Below are positions 1-11,503 of a DNA stretch of 64,000 nucleotides, one piece after another. The notes beneath the pieces were generated by a model. The model was not told the origin of the DNA, ran no database searches, and saw only the letters and a list, made by a program, of their open reading frames with translations. Source of the DNA: Linnemannia elongata (Eukaryota > Mortierellomycota > Mortierellomycetes > Mortierellales > Mortierellaceae); NCBI GenBank assembly GCA_036320915.1, contig JAXBDG010000010.1:372001-436000 (forward strand). The letters run 5' to 3'. Both the position numbers and the translations under genes were made by a program. How positions within the stretch are numbered: the stretch's first letter is position 1; each line of letters starts with the position of its first letter.

Positions 1-382
1 AATGGCTAAAATAAAAAGGAGCGCTTGATAGAGTCGCGGCGATGAGTATTTTTTTTTGTTCGCCACTGAGCTATCATACTGGGGCATTACGAGAAGAAGC
101 GAGGACCGAGGGTTAATTTTGTAGAGATGCCGAAGTCAACTCTAAAATATGCACAAGTCAAAGAGGTGGCCAAAAAGAGAAGTTCAACACGTAGGGCGTT
201 GCTACTCCGCATGCGTTAGAACTAGAGAATTGACCATGGTCATCTGTCGACATTTTTTGTTTTCTCACATCCCCTGGACCCATTTATCTCTCGCTTTCGT
301 TCTCTTGACTTTTTTCTTTCACATTTTCACTCCTATCTTCCCTTTCACACTCGCCCCTTTTCAACACTCCACAATAACAAGG
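1..382. other. Left-edge spacer, no gene seen
   Basis: I see no coding segment here. The right part, about 240-380, is pyrimidine-rich on the + strand and leads into the ATG of the F-box relic at 383, so it may be its old promoter and leader. Confidence 0.5.
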
Positions 383-1516
383 ATGCCTCCAAGGTCGATC
401 CCCACAGAGATATTCACCCTTATCTTTAGCAACCTCAGCCTTCAAGACCTTTTATCGTTGTCCTTTCGTCTCACACCGTTGGCACGACCCAGCCGAGGCC
501 CAACTCTACAGCGACGTGACACTCGACGTGCTAGAGGAAATCTACATGCCGCTCATCACCGCCATCAAGACCCGTTGACAACTTCTCCGCAGTATCCGGT
601 GGTTCAAACGGCTGAGGAACTTGAAGTTGATCCAGGTCAAGTTGTTATTGTCTCCCTATGATTGCTTCCAGAAGAGTCGGCTATGTGTTTGGTCGGGCCT
701 TGAAGGAGCACTGTCCAAAGCTCGAGTCTGTCGAAACATCGGGTACGGTCGCGCTGTAGTTGTATGACCCCTATCCTCTTGTTCAGCCAGATGTCGCACA
801 TCATTTCTTTGACAGGCCAAGTGGATACATCTGTTCAACAACCCGACGGGGCATCAGCTGAGGTGGCGCCTGCGATGATGACTGTGGAGCAGTTGAGGCA
901 GAGGGTGCAGGAGCAGGAGTACAAATAGTTGTTGGCGGGAAAGGAAGCGGTACCGTTCTTCCCGCAGCTGAAGAGGTTGATCATGGGGGTAGATCATTCC
1001 TTCTCGTTCCAGGATTTGATCTCGCTGAAAGTTCTAGCATCGACCCTTACATCGTTGGAGATCTGTCACCAACCTCACCATTCCAACTGCATTTGAGAAA
1101 TTACGAGAAGGATTCTCCAGCTGGCGACTATGCCACCGCCACCACCGGGAACACAATGAACGACGCGCTGGTTGAGGCGAGACGGCTCCTGAAGTGACGG
1201 CCTTTCACCAAGCGGCACATGATGCTGTTCTTGCAGCTGTGTTCCAGTCTTCGGTATTTCGTCTTGTCTGACGATAGTATTACATTCGAAGAATTTGTCG
1301 ACAGCGACAGCAGCAACAATAGGAACATTAACAAGCAAAAAAGCAACAGCAGGGGCAGCTGGAAGTGCACAACAGTTCATTCGACCTTGGGCTCGCGACG
1401 ATCCACTACGGACCCTAAAGCTCAGTTTGGAATATCTGATGCCCTATTCCAGGTGCAGTATGCACTCGTCTGGAAGCACCTGGGATGATTTGGAAAGTTG
1501 TGTTCTCTACATCTAG
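383..1516 (+). pseudogene. Decayed F-box / leucine-rich-repeat gene
   Basis: The ATG at 383 opens an F-box-like start (IPTEIFTLIFSNLSLQDLL). The frame then slips by one base near 470-490, and the homologous text continues in the next frame as VSHRWHDPAEAQLYSDVTL, typical of large fungal F-box/LRR families. That frame hits a TGA after KTR near 579. Further LRR-like pieces lie in other frames: FPQLKRLIMGV near 960, SLRYFVLSDDSITFEEFVDS near 1250, DPLRTLKLSLEY near 1400, and YALVWKHLG then LESCVLYI at the end, stopping at 1516. An intact protein would be an SCF ubiquitin-ligase substrate adaptor with Skp1 binding the F-box. Several frameshifts and stops make this a relic. Introns cannot explain all of the breaks. 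Confidence 0.75.
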
Positions 1517-3323
1517 ACTAGTCGAATCTGTTCGCGTTTCTCTCTCGTGCAGGATTGGAAGTCTGCTTGAGGGAGGGATGAACGAGACAGGTTGACAGAC
1601 AGGGACAAGGACACAAAATCAGAGATAAAAAAAAAAAAAGGTCTATATAATGGTAGTGTTGCGTCTCCGTTTGCTATAATGTCTCTGTTAGTGTAACAAT
1701 TATGCTGTGTGTACTAATGCTCGTCAGGAATGAATCGAGGGTGTCCAATGCGTAGTCTAGATGATGATTTGCATGTCCAGGTCGGAAATCATCCTATCTA
1801 TGTCTTTCTCTTCCTCATCACACAGTCGATTACCCAACTCCATTCCATTCGAGTCCATCCATAAATGATGCTGTCCGTTGATTACAAAAGCAGTCTAGAG
1901 TGAGAACCAGGCCTAGTCTAGAGCCAGGACCGGCTGGAGTACAAGTGGCCAGTCTGTTTCCTTTTTTCCATCGTCCTATCGTTTTCTAGCACAGACCAGA
2001 AACAACCGCGGACCAACGGTAGAGAAGTGAAAAGGTGAGACGCGGACACCAAAAATAGATCAGCGATATGGTAACGGTAAAACAAAAATAACAGCAACGT
2101 GGGTAATGGTGGTTTTGTTTTGTTCCTCTCACCCATTGATCACCCCCCTTTGCTCTCTCTCACACTTGGCCCCTGTTGTGCATCCCTCTACTGCAGCGTG
2201 AATGCAAGGGGGATGCCAATGATGGAGAAAGAGAAAAAACGGGAGAAAAGTGCGGACGCTCAATTGAAGGGGTTGTCTCTCGGCTTGTATACGACACATG
2301 CGATACTTTTAGACATATACACATACTAACATGTACAAAGCATACAAACATAACACCAACCCTCGTTTTTTGTTTGTTTGTTTTGGTCGTGCTAGTCCTC
2401 TTTGTCAAATAATGAATACCGCGTGGCCGTTTTGGGCAGTAAAGGACAAACAGGGTTCATCGAGAACATGGCTTTGGGTTCCAAACCGTCATTTTTTTTT
2501 CTCTTCCCTTCTATCAACCAAATGCATATGCATCAAATTATTGACAGAGAGAGGCATGGCATGCCAGGAAGCTTGTTTTGTTTGTTGTTCACATTCCGAA
2601 ATTGCAAAACGAATGGAGACGATAGAGAGAGAGTTTTCCGTCATGCATTACCAACACTCAGGTACCCAAATACTAACATCAACACACGCAAAAAAAACCC
2701 CCATTGGATTTGTCTGTTGGTTCGGCACGTTAAGACGGATGCAAACAGTGACTCAAAAATACCTTTCCTTTCCTCAACTCATCCAAAATGGTACCCCCTT
2801 TTTTTTCTCTTTACCTTTCAGGTTTTGCTTTCTCGTGTCCTTGTCGTAAGGGCAAAAGGAGGTGCGGAAAAAAAAAGGGCAGGAAGAGGAAAAAAAGGAT
2901 AAAGGGCTTTCCTTTTTGTCTCTGTGTAACATCATGGTGCATCCGATGGGGTGGATGGATAGATTCTCCCTTCCGAGCGCGAAGTGGAAAAGAAACCAAA
3001 TTAAAGGAGTGAGAGGCATTGATTTTTGCCACGAGGCTCAGAGGGATTGATAGCATGAGGTAATCATATTCTCTAGCTCAACACAGGATTCTCACTCACA
3101 TCCTCCCTTTCCTTTCATCAGATGGCTCATCCTATCTATCCGTCCGTCAACGCTCAAAATCTGTTACTCAAGAGCTCGAGGTTCAATGTAAGGGGAATAA
3201 AAAGGGGGAGGGAGGGGAGAGGATAAATCTGTTCAGCCAGGTTGAAAGCAAAGGAGGGAGGGAGGGATGAAGAAAGCTATCTCTCTCTGTCTTTCGTCAT
3301 CGAGGCTTTTTTTTTGTTTACAA

Positions 3324-3345
3324 GGGGGGGGGGGGGGGGGGGGGG
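3324..3345 (+). repeat. Uninterrupted poly-G run (22 G)
   Basis: The only long G homopolymer in the window, in spacer with a purine-rich + strand. It could form a G-quadruplex or slip during replication. The exact length is the kind of base call that often goes wrong in assembly. Confidence 0.9.
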
Positions 3346-5957
3346 AGGAAAGAAAGAGGATGATGTCGGGTTGATAGTTTAATGGGATTTTTTATGGGGG
3401 CGATAGACAGACAGACGGCAATGATTATTGCTACTCTGCTCTATGCGATGAATGTCTTTTTGCTTTGTCGTTTTGGTGATTGTCCTTTGTCGCCTTTTGA
3501 CATTTCGTGGATACATATCCCCGACGAGATTTCTCCTTGAACTCCTGTCTACTTAGCGATATCGATCATAGCGGAAGGGATCACGGGAAGAAGTTGCAAT
3601 GGGAGGAGGATGAGGAAAGTCTCAGGAGAAAACAAAGGGCGCCAGCCTTGTGAGCATTAGCAGAGCGAAGAGTTCGTGTGAGCTCTGAGAAGACAACAGT
3701 GCTAATCCTCCTCCCCGTTGCTACAAAAGAGATGATAGTTGGTGGGGAGGTATGTGGGCTAAAAAAAATAAAAATAAAATAGGCGTATGCTGGGTTATCC
3801 GATGGTGAAGGTGAGCAGACAGACCAGAGAATGTCTCAGATGCGTGGACTGGGCTTCTCAAAGAAAAAATGGACAAGGATGACATTGGCGTTAGGAGGAG
3901 ACCAACAATTGAGCGAGTTGGTGAATACAAAGGCACACCATCGAGAATTAAGACTACAATGCAAAAAAAATAAAAGAGTCATCCGCACATCCATCCCTCC
4001 CCTATCTGACATTTTGGTCTGGTTTAGCTGGATTGGTCTTTTTGTCAGATTCGATCTTTTTCACGATTTTTGTTGTCGTTGTTGTTTGGTTGTTGTTTGA
4101 GAGAGAGACAATGGTGGTGGGTTAGAGTTGCAAGGGCGAACAAGTGAGAGTGTTCCTTGGTTTCCTTTGCAAGCGGGCAGGCGGGCTTGTAAGAGAAAGG
4201 ATAAAGACAGGTGTGAATGTGAAGGAAGCGGGGTCTGTGCGAATGAAATTAGGTCAACCATCGACGGGGATTGGTTCAGCGGAGGATGGAGAGGATGAAT
4301 GGATGGAGGGACAAAGAGGTCAGCAGAAAAAAACAAGGTTTTGTTGGTAGGAAAGGAGTGTTGCTATGTATCTCATCCCATTTTATTTTTCACGCAGGTT
4401 GAGTGGAGCGTGGTTGAGAGCATCTCTCCATCGTGCGATTGAAGTGAGAAGAGGGCGAAGTGAGGGAAGAAGGAGAGGATATCCCGTTAATCGTTTCTTG
4501 CATGTCGTGATGTTTTGAGTTTTCTCCTCTACAATCCGGACAGTAAATGTGGTCGACAAAAAGTCCGTTGCGGTTTCTTCTTATCGTCCTTCTATCTCTC
4601 GGGTCGATCGGGAAGCAAAAAAAAAGGGCAGGACGATGATGAAAGTGTGAAGATGAGTGAAAGCGAAAGAAGCAACGGACGGCGGTAAAAGATTGACTGA
4701 GAAGAAGTACGTCAGAAAACCCCAGAGAAAGAGGGCCAAGGCGCTGCGGGAGGAGTGAAAAAAGAGAAGAAGAGGGTGGGCTAATTGGGATGGAATGGAA
4801 TGGCGATGTTGTCGAGGTGCTTTTTTCTTACTTCTGTATTGAAGAAAATCGACAACGACAAAGACAGTAAGAACATAAACATGCAAACAACCAGGACCAC
4901 CTTTGTTTCTTTTGTTTTATTCTTTGAATCAACACACATGTATGTCATCGCAGTAAGAAAGAGTACGCGCATACCCATACCCAAAAGGACAGAAACGAGA
5001 TTCGACAACATGAAAGTGGAGGAAAGTGTATACGTTTATTTATGCGCGAAAAATCAATCAATGCTAATGACTACCACGATTTATGGGGTAGGTGGTCTTA
5101 TGCTTAGGATGTGTAGACATGGTGACCAACTCGTTTGCTAGCACAAACAGCGTCAACAAAACAAAATGGCTTTGGCCTCCTTTTTTAAGAAAAGAAAGAA
5201 GCAAATAGACACTCTTGTTGTAACTTTCGATTGGTTCCTTACTTTCGACATCACCTAGACGCGAACGGAATGCTCATGAGTTTCATGTCGCGCCATGACC
5301 GAATGAGTAAAGACAACGCGCGCGAAAGAGGAAACCGAAGGCTTAGAAAAAACTTTTCTTCCAATGGTCCATGGTCTAAGTGACAAACGAGGGGTGAGGA
5401 GCAAAAAGAAGGTGGGGGGGGGGAAGGAATAAGGAAAAAAAAAAGGGAAAAAAGGAGAAAGGGAAGGTAGGAGAAGGAAGGGGGGGTCGTCAAGGAAGAA
5501 AGAAAACACAACAAGGGGAAGCTCATGTTTTAATACGATCTGGCGTTCGCAATTGGCGAATATCAATCATGGGCGAGTGGAAGGAGAGATTGGGAGGAAC
5601 AAGGGCAGAAAATGGCAAAAGGGGAAGAGCGCCTCGTCGATACGATAGGACAGGATAGGAGAAAAGAAGAGGGGGATAGGATAGGGTAAGGCAGGTAGTT
5701 CAGGAGGTACTTGGCATATTGATGATGACGATGGACGGGATCGGGGATACTGGGGGTTCATTTAGCCTGGGATGCTCCTAGTGGCAAGACAAAGGAGGAA
5801 TACATTAGAGAGCGAGTTAGTAACACTAGGATGTAAAGGAATTTCGTAAAGGAGGACCGTAGTACCCGCGGCTCTTTTGGCTCAGAAAAAACACAAAAAG
5901 GTTACGAGCCGCGAGGGCAAGGTCATTGGTTCTCCCTTTCGGTACTGGGTGCGATTG

Positions 5958-5958
<1 letters not shown>

Positions 5959-5997
<39 letters not shown>
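5959..5997 (+). repeat. Poly-T run (39 T)
   Basis: An unbroken T run in spacer DNA, preceded by GGGTGCGATTGC and followed by CAGCTGG. I see no flanking target-site duplication that would mark it as a retroposon tail. Confidence 0.9.
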
Positions 5998-7105
5998 CAG
6001 CTGGATAGCCTCCAGTAGGAAAAAAAAGGCAGAAATGGGTGTATATGAATGGATGGGTGAATGGGGGTCGATGTGGCTGGCTCTCTGGCTCTCGGATGTT
6101 GAGGTAAGAGAAACACAAGGGCTCAGTTGCTAATGCAGTGCAAAACACGGATGAGGGAGGTACCAATGGGGGGACAAAGGCTAAAGGCAGGGTAGAAAAA
6201 GGCGAATGAGCACCTATAGGACTAGTGGCTGCGAGAAGGAGAACGATTAGTGTCGAAGGAGGAGAAAGAACGAAGGGCTAGTTTGTAGCGAACAAACAAA
6301 CAAGCAGCGAAGGATCGAAAGTGGAGTAGAGCAGACAGAAAAGCCCGAGCGGACCTTTCTTTATTCTTTTTCTTTTGTTGAACAACCTTCCAATTGATGG
6401 ATGGAATGAGGGTGATGAGTTAACTAGTCTTGATTACTGATGATCGATTGATCATTGATTGTTATATTTGAATGCTCAATTGAATATGGTGGTATCAATG
6501 GGACACCCGGGTGGTCGGTTGCCATGACTATCATGACCTACAAGTAGGTAATAACGGTTTGTTATTGTCTTTTGTTCAATGATGGCCTGGTTCTCTTCCC
6601 TACCTTACCCTGGACAAGAAGAGGGTGTTACTGTTCTCAATCAGCCAGAGCATCAATCCAAGAGATAGAAAACCAAACAGGCACTGTTGTAAGGAGGGAA
6701 TGGATGTGGTGTATGAAACCAGCATTTTTTTTTCTTTGGCCCATTTGAATTGAATGAAAGAGAGAAATGTGCAAGTAAAAATAGAAAAGTACAAAAGCTG
6801 GCATTCGATCTACACGCACCTTTTGAAGTGAAGAGGAGAGAAAAAAAAAAAGATTTTAGTTTGATTTGCTTGGGAAGAGGGAGACCAATGGCCGTGCCAG
6901 AGCCATCATCATCAAACGCTATTGTGGCAAGATGCCGCTGCTGCTGCTGCTGCTTGCTCTCTCTTCTCGTTGATGGATGTTAGTTTGTGGACAATAGTCC
7001 GCATCGGAAAAGGTACCAATCGCTGCTCTGCTCTTCCTCTTCTTCGATATTTATTATTTCCATTCATATGCCCAGCCATACACATCCACCAGCAAGCAAG
7101 GTTAC

Positions 7106-7363
7106 AAGTCCAGTCCAGTCCAGTCCAGCCTGTCAAAAACCCAAAGAAAAAAAAAGTCATCCATCCAACAGTCAGTCAGTCAGTCATCCCCCCTTCTCCT
7201 TGTCTATTACTATTCAATTCAATTCAATTCAATCTCTTACTGCCTCCTTTTCTTCCCTTGTGCTCAATATGCCATGCGATGCGCATCCAATAATAAACAG
7301 CCGTCGATTATCCCAGCAGGTCATCCTCCTCTTCTCTACTTGCTGCTGCTGCTGCTGCTGCTG
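7106..7363 (+). repeat. Cluster of short tandem repeats upstream of the Sel1 gene
   Basis: Within about 260 bases there are a GTCCA array (7106-7130), a GTCA array (7170-7186), an ATTCA array (7211-7233) and a TGC array of about 7 units (7341-7363). A further CTG/CTC array sits near 6931-6955. The array next to the leader could vary in length between strains. Confidence 0.8.
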
Positions 7364-7770
7364 TTACTCGTTCCCCCTCCCCCTCTCCCCTCCCTTTCTC
7401 TCTCCCCCCTTCCTCCTTCTTCCCCCATATAAGAAGTTAGCTGTTCTCCCCCTTTTTTTTGTTTTCTTTTTTTTCTCTTTTCTCTTTTCTCGTCTGCTAC
7501 CTTCTTCGTCGCCTTCCTTCCCTCTTCCTCTCTATTTTTTCTACTTTTTCCCTTCTTCATCCTCCTCTTCACTCTCATACTCACATTCACACTCACACTA
7601 TCATCCTCCCATCCCAATCGGCCCTCTTCCTTCCTTCCTTCGTTCCTTCTATCCAACACAAATTACATCTTTTGCCTCTCCATCCTTCCCTTTCCCTTCA
7701 ACCGTTATCACCTCAATCTCTCTCACTTTCTATATCTCCTACCCGACCTAAAAAACCACATCCCCCACTA
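7364..7770 (+). promoter_or_regulatory. Pyrimidine-rich leader/promoter of the Sel1 gene
   Basis: About 400 bases in which the + strand is almost entirely C and T, with few purines until the ACC/CAA-rich last 30 bases before the start codon. No TATA box is obvious. Similar tracts precede other genes in this window, so I read it as the local promoter style. Its length suggests a long 5' UTR. Confidence 0.5.
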
Positions 7771-7826
7771 AACAACCAACTCTTTTCACAGTGTCGCCAA
7801 CCGCTCGTCAATCCCACAACCGATCT

Positions 7827-10006
7827 ATGACCGGTCCCCTCACCATGTCTGCCTCTCATATCCTTCATCGAGGACGCAGCGTCTTCTCGAAACTCAACAA
7901 GAAATACAGACTCCCCGTCTCTTCCTCCACAGCAACCTCCGAATCTACTTCCTCCACTTCTTCTATCTGCTCCTATTCGACTCCTTCCTCCTCCTCCGCC
8001 TCTATCCTTACCACCGCCTCTTCAACAGAAGCCACTCAAAATAGCATTCTCATAGCTCCCGCACACCAGCAGCAACAGCAGGATCCTCAGGAGGCAGCCA
8101 GGGCTCAGCAGTTTTTTGAGCTCGGGCAGCAGTTGCTATTTGGGCGCTACGGCCAATCCAAGGACGAGGCCGCAGCCGTCGAATACTACCGCATGGCCAC
8201 TCAGCTGGGCCACCTCGACGCCCAGGGGGCGCTCGCCTTCTGCTACGAGTTTGGACTGGGAATCCAGGCCGATTTTGTCGAGGCCGAACGTCTCTATATC
8301 CTTGCTGCTGAGAAGAACAACGGTCTGGCTCTTTCCCGGTTGGCCTTCTTGCGCAAGTACGGTCGTCCTTCGGTCAAGATCGATCGTATCGAATCCGAGT
8401 ACTGGCAACAAAAGATTAACCAGCAGGGCCCCGCTGCGCTGACCTGGCTCATGGAGGCGGCCTCGGTTGATAACCATGACTGCTGCCAGTACGCCCTCGG
8501 AGTCTGCTACCATGATGGTGTTGGTGTTGAAAAGAACCCTACGGAGGCCTTTCACTGGTACTTGAAGTCGGCAGAGCAAGGCAATGCTCGCGGGCAGGGT
8601 ATTTTGGGCTACTGCTACGGTGAAGGGTTCGGAGTCGAGCGGGATAGACAGAAGGCGATGTACTGGTACGGAATCGCAGCGGAGCAAGGAGATTCGGTGG
8701 CGCTTTATAACATTGGATACTGCTACGAGGATGGACTCGGTGTCGACCGCAACCCTGAGGAGGCTGTCAAGTGGTATCGCCTCTCTGCCGAGCTCGGTAA
8801 CGCTTTCGCTCAGAACTCGCTTGGCTACTGCTATGAGGACGGCGTCGGAATCGAACAGAACCTGGAGCTCGCCGCCGAATGGTACACTAAATCAGCAGAG
8901 CAGGGCTACCCCTGGGCAGAGTGCAACCTAGGATACTGCAACCAGAACGGTATCGGTCTCCCCCGCGACAACGCCAAGGGTGCCTATTGGTACCGCAAGG
9001 CCGCCCTCCAAGGCCACGCCCGTGCTCAGCACAACCTTGGATTCTGCTACCAGAACGGCATCGGTGTCGCAAAGGACCCCGTCGAGGCCGTCAAGTGGTA
9101 CATGAAGTCTGCCGAGCGCGGCAACATCTTCGCCTTCCACTCGCTCGGCTACTGCTACCAGAACGGTATCGGTGTCCAGCAGAACCTCGACGAGGCCGTC
9201 TACTGGTACTACCTCTCGGCTGAAGAGAACCACGCCCCCGCTCAGCTCTCGCTCGGTTACTGCTTCCGCAACGGTATCGGTGTACCCAAGGAGCCCAAGG
9301 AGGCCGTCAAGTGGTTCTACCGGTCCGCCATCCAGGGTAACGCCCTTGCCCAGAACTCTCTTGGCTTCTGCTACGAGGAGGGTCTTGGTGTCGAGAAGAA
9401 CCGGGAAAAGGCCGTCTTTTGGTACGAGAAGTCAGCTGCGCAGCAGAATCCCTGGGCGCAGTGCAACCTGGGCTTTTGCTATGCCAACGAAATTGGAGTC
9501 GCCCAGAACTACGAAATGGCCGTCAAGTACTACTCCCTCGCTGCGGCCCAGAACCATGCCCGCGCCCAAGACAAGCTTGGTGTCTGCCTCCAGCTCGGTC
9601 AGGGCATTGCTCAGGATGTCAAACTTGCTGTCCGCTATTTCCGCCTTGCTGCCGAGCAGGGCCATCTCGCTGGGCAGTACCACCTCGCCAACGCTCTCGT
9701 AAGTCCTTTGCTGTTTCGTTTTTATTCGTGTCAAGGTGGCTTTTTGTTCGTTTCAAGGCAAGCATTGATATTCATGCTGCCTCTTTCTTTCTTATGATCT
9801 GATTCTAATAGGAAAAGGGCTTGGGTTGTGAGGTTCACTTGGAAGAGGCATCAATGTGGTTCGAGCGCGCAGCAGCTAACGGATGCAGGACGTCACACGA
9901 GCGTCTCCAGCGGCTCTTGGCCCGTGCTTGCCTCGAGAACGGTCTTGAAAGTAACTACAACGGATTGTTCCTCGGTGCCATCGGGCACTGTGCGCCCGCT
10001 GCTTAA
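7827..10006 (+). CDS. Sel1-repeat protein, 688 aa, two exons
   Basis: Exons 7827-9698 and 9812-10006, phase-0 GT-AG intron. I start at ATG 7827 because the frame upstream has only GTG at 7791. After a basic, serine-rich N-terminus (about 1-85) come fourteen 36-residue Sel1 units in tandem, with the recurring core LGYCYxNGIGV and an (A)VxWYxxSAEQG tail. Sel1/TPR-like solenoids are protein-binding scaffolds. In fungi they include chitin-synthase activators (Skt5/Chs4 type) and ERAD adaptors (Hrd3 type). I see no signal peptide or membrane segment and no C-terminal CaaX box (it ends CAPAA), so neither role is supported directly. The intron falls inside the last repeat. The repeats carry strong C-ending codon bias, suggesting good expression. 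Confidence 0.93.
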
Positions 10007-10647
10007 GCCTCGTCCTTTGCCTTTCGTTTTTTTTTTCTATGTTTTCTTACTTTGCTTTGCTCGTTCGTCATTGTTTATTTTTTTTTATTTTCGTTTTTGC
10101 ATGGTTTCCATTCATCCATATATCCTTGCCTGCATTTTTTTTTTTATTTATTTATTTATTTATTTTTCGCGCCACCTTGTACCTTATTACTCTCTGTACC
10201 TCGCCCCATTCTTCTTTTCTCCTCCTCTTGTACTTGTATCTCGACTTTTTTCTTTTCTCGCGTTTCCCCCTTTTCTTTCTCTAAAAGCTTACAACCAACT
10301 CCATGATACCATTAGAAATGCAAAAAATAAAAAAATCCGTAAACAATTAATTACATCGCCACCCAACATTGCTTGAGGTGGGACCAGAATGATGACATGC
10401 TTATTTGCTATGAGGAAGTGGTACGGATCACATCGGAGAGAACGATAGGGACGGGTCGGGGGAGGACGATGTGAAAGAGTGAAAATCAGTGGCAAAGAAG
10501 GGTAGAAAAGAACAGAAAGAAGATCTACAAGGAAGGGGAGTATGTCAAAGCAAAGGATCGGCATGATTCTCTGTCAGCCAAAGGAGTACCTGCAATCCGG
10601 CTGTGGTCAAGAAACAAGACACACTTTTGGCATCAGTTGTGGGGAAA

Positions 10648-10681
<34 letters not shown>

Positions 10682-11503
10682 TCATTCTGTTCGTCCAGTC
10701 ATCCGAGCATGCCACTGTGTTTTTCGTTCAACCAAAAGTGAGGCCGTTGCTGGTTGTAATGTTTCTATCCTTTCCATACGCAGTTGCAACCTTCTTCTTG
10801 CGCTCCTGCTCCGCCCCTGACAAATTGTTTTTCCACCATATGGGAAAGTTTACTTGTATTCATTTCTCTCACGATGCATCGAATCTGCTGCTACAGCCCT
10901 ACAGCTCTCTGTTCGCTGTTCACTGATCTATATCCCACTAGATTAAGTGACCCTGTAAGCTGTACATATGCCTCTTTTTCCTTGGCGATCGGGAAACGAG
11001 AAAAAGAAAAGAAAAAAAAAAAAAAAAAAAAAGACAAAAGAGAACCAAACCCAGCTGTACAAGCAAGGGACACAGAGACCGGATAAAACCTTTGTGTTTT
11101 TTTGTTTGTCACACATACCCTCCTCGGTCATACTTTTATCAGATCAACCTTCACCCCTTGTTTGTTTTCTTTCTCTTCTCTTTCTTTCCTACTTCTCCTT
11201 TCTCCTTCACCCAACCTTCCCTTCCTTCCTGCCCTTGCATTGAATCGCTCTTCCTCCTTCTTTCGTCCTTCCTGTTGCCGTTGGATCAGATAGCAGCAAC
11301 GAATACCTGATCTACCCATATCTGATCCGATCTCATTCATATACCCTCCAACACTCTCTCCTTTCTTTCCTTCTCGTGCCGAGCTCGACAACCCGGCAAA
11401 AACCACAACAAGCAAGATCCATCGCACTCAACATCCTTCAACCAACAACAACCACCACCACCACCACCAGCCGACAACTACCATCAACAAAATCATATAA
11501 AAG
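10007..11503. other. Spacer between Sel1 and PQ-loop genes
   Basis: No gene seen. It begins with a T-rich probable 3' UTR (10020-10290). Two A runs occur: 28 A at 10651-10678 and 21 A at 11012-11032. From about 11130 to 11400 the + strand is pyrimidine-rich, then CAACAA/CCA-rich up to the PQ-loop start codon, which fits a promoter and 5' UTR. Confidence 0.55.
10651..10678 (+). repeat. Poly-A run (28 A)
   Basis: An unbroken A run followed by TGGTCATTC. Nothing upstream reads as a reverse-transcribed gene body, so a retroposon tail is not supported. Confidence 0.85.

Larger units (their letters stand above)
1517..7826. other. 6.3 kb gene-poor spacer and Sel1-gene leader
   Basis: No convincing gene. 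The open frames here are short, low-complexity and lysine/phenylalanine/serine-rich, following the purine- and pyrimidine-rich tracts. Structure present: 22 G at 3324-3345, 39 T at 5959-5997, a cluster of short tandem repeats at 7106-7363 and a long pyrimidine tract to about 7770. The last few hundred bases are probably the promoter and 5' leader of the Sel1 gene. A 3' splice-site-like TTTTCACAG just before 7791 could end a leader intron. Confidence 0.6.

Noticed and set aside
6987..7751. 254-codon open frame before the Sel1 gene
   Set aside because: Composed of Ser/Pro/Phe/Leu from a pyrimidine-rich leader and several microsatellites; overlapping frames look equally open.
1517..7826. Search for tRNA or 5S rRNA genes in the gene-poor spacer
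   Set aside because: No GGTTCGA-type T-arm with a matching A box and acceptor stem was seen by eye. A tRNAscan run would settle it.
8136..8687. 183-codon open frame antisense to the Sel1 repeats
   Set aside because: Shadow of the repeat coding sequence; no independent start context or domain.
8460..9700. Regularly spaced 108-base repeats, checked as a possible CRISPR or satellite
   Set aside because: The period is 36 codons, substitutions follow codon positions, and the units translate as Sel1 repeats.
10007..11503. Poly-A runs as retroposon tails
   Set aside because: No upstream processed gene body and no visible target-site duplications.
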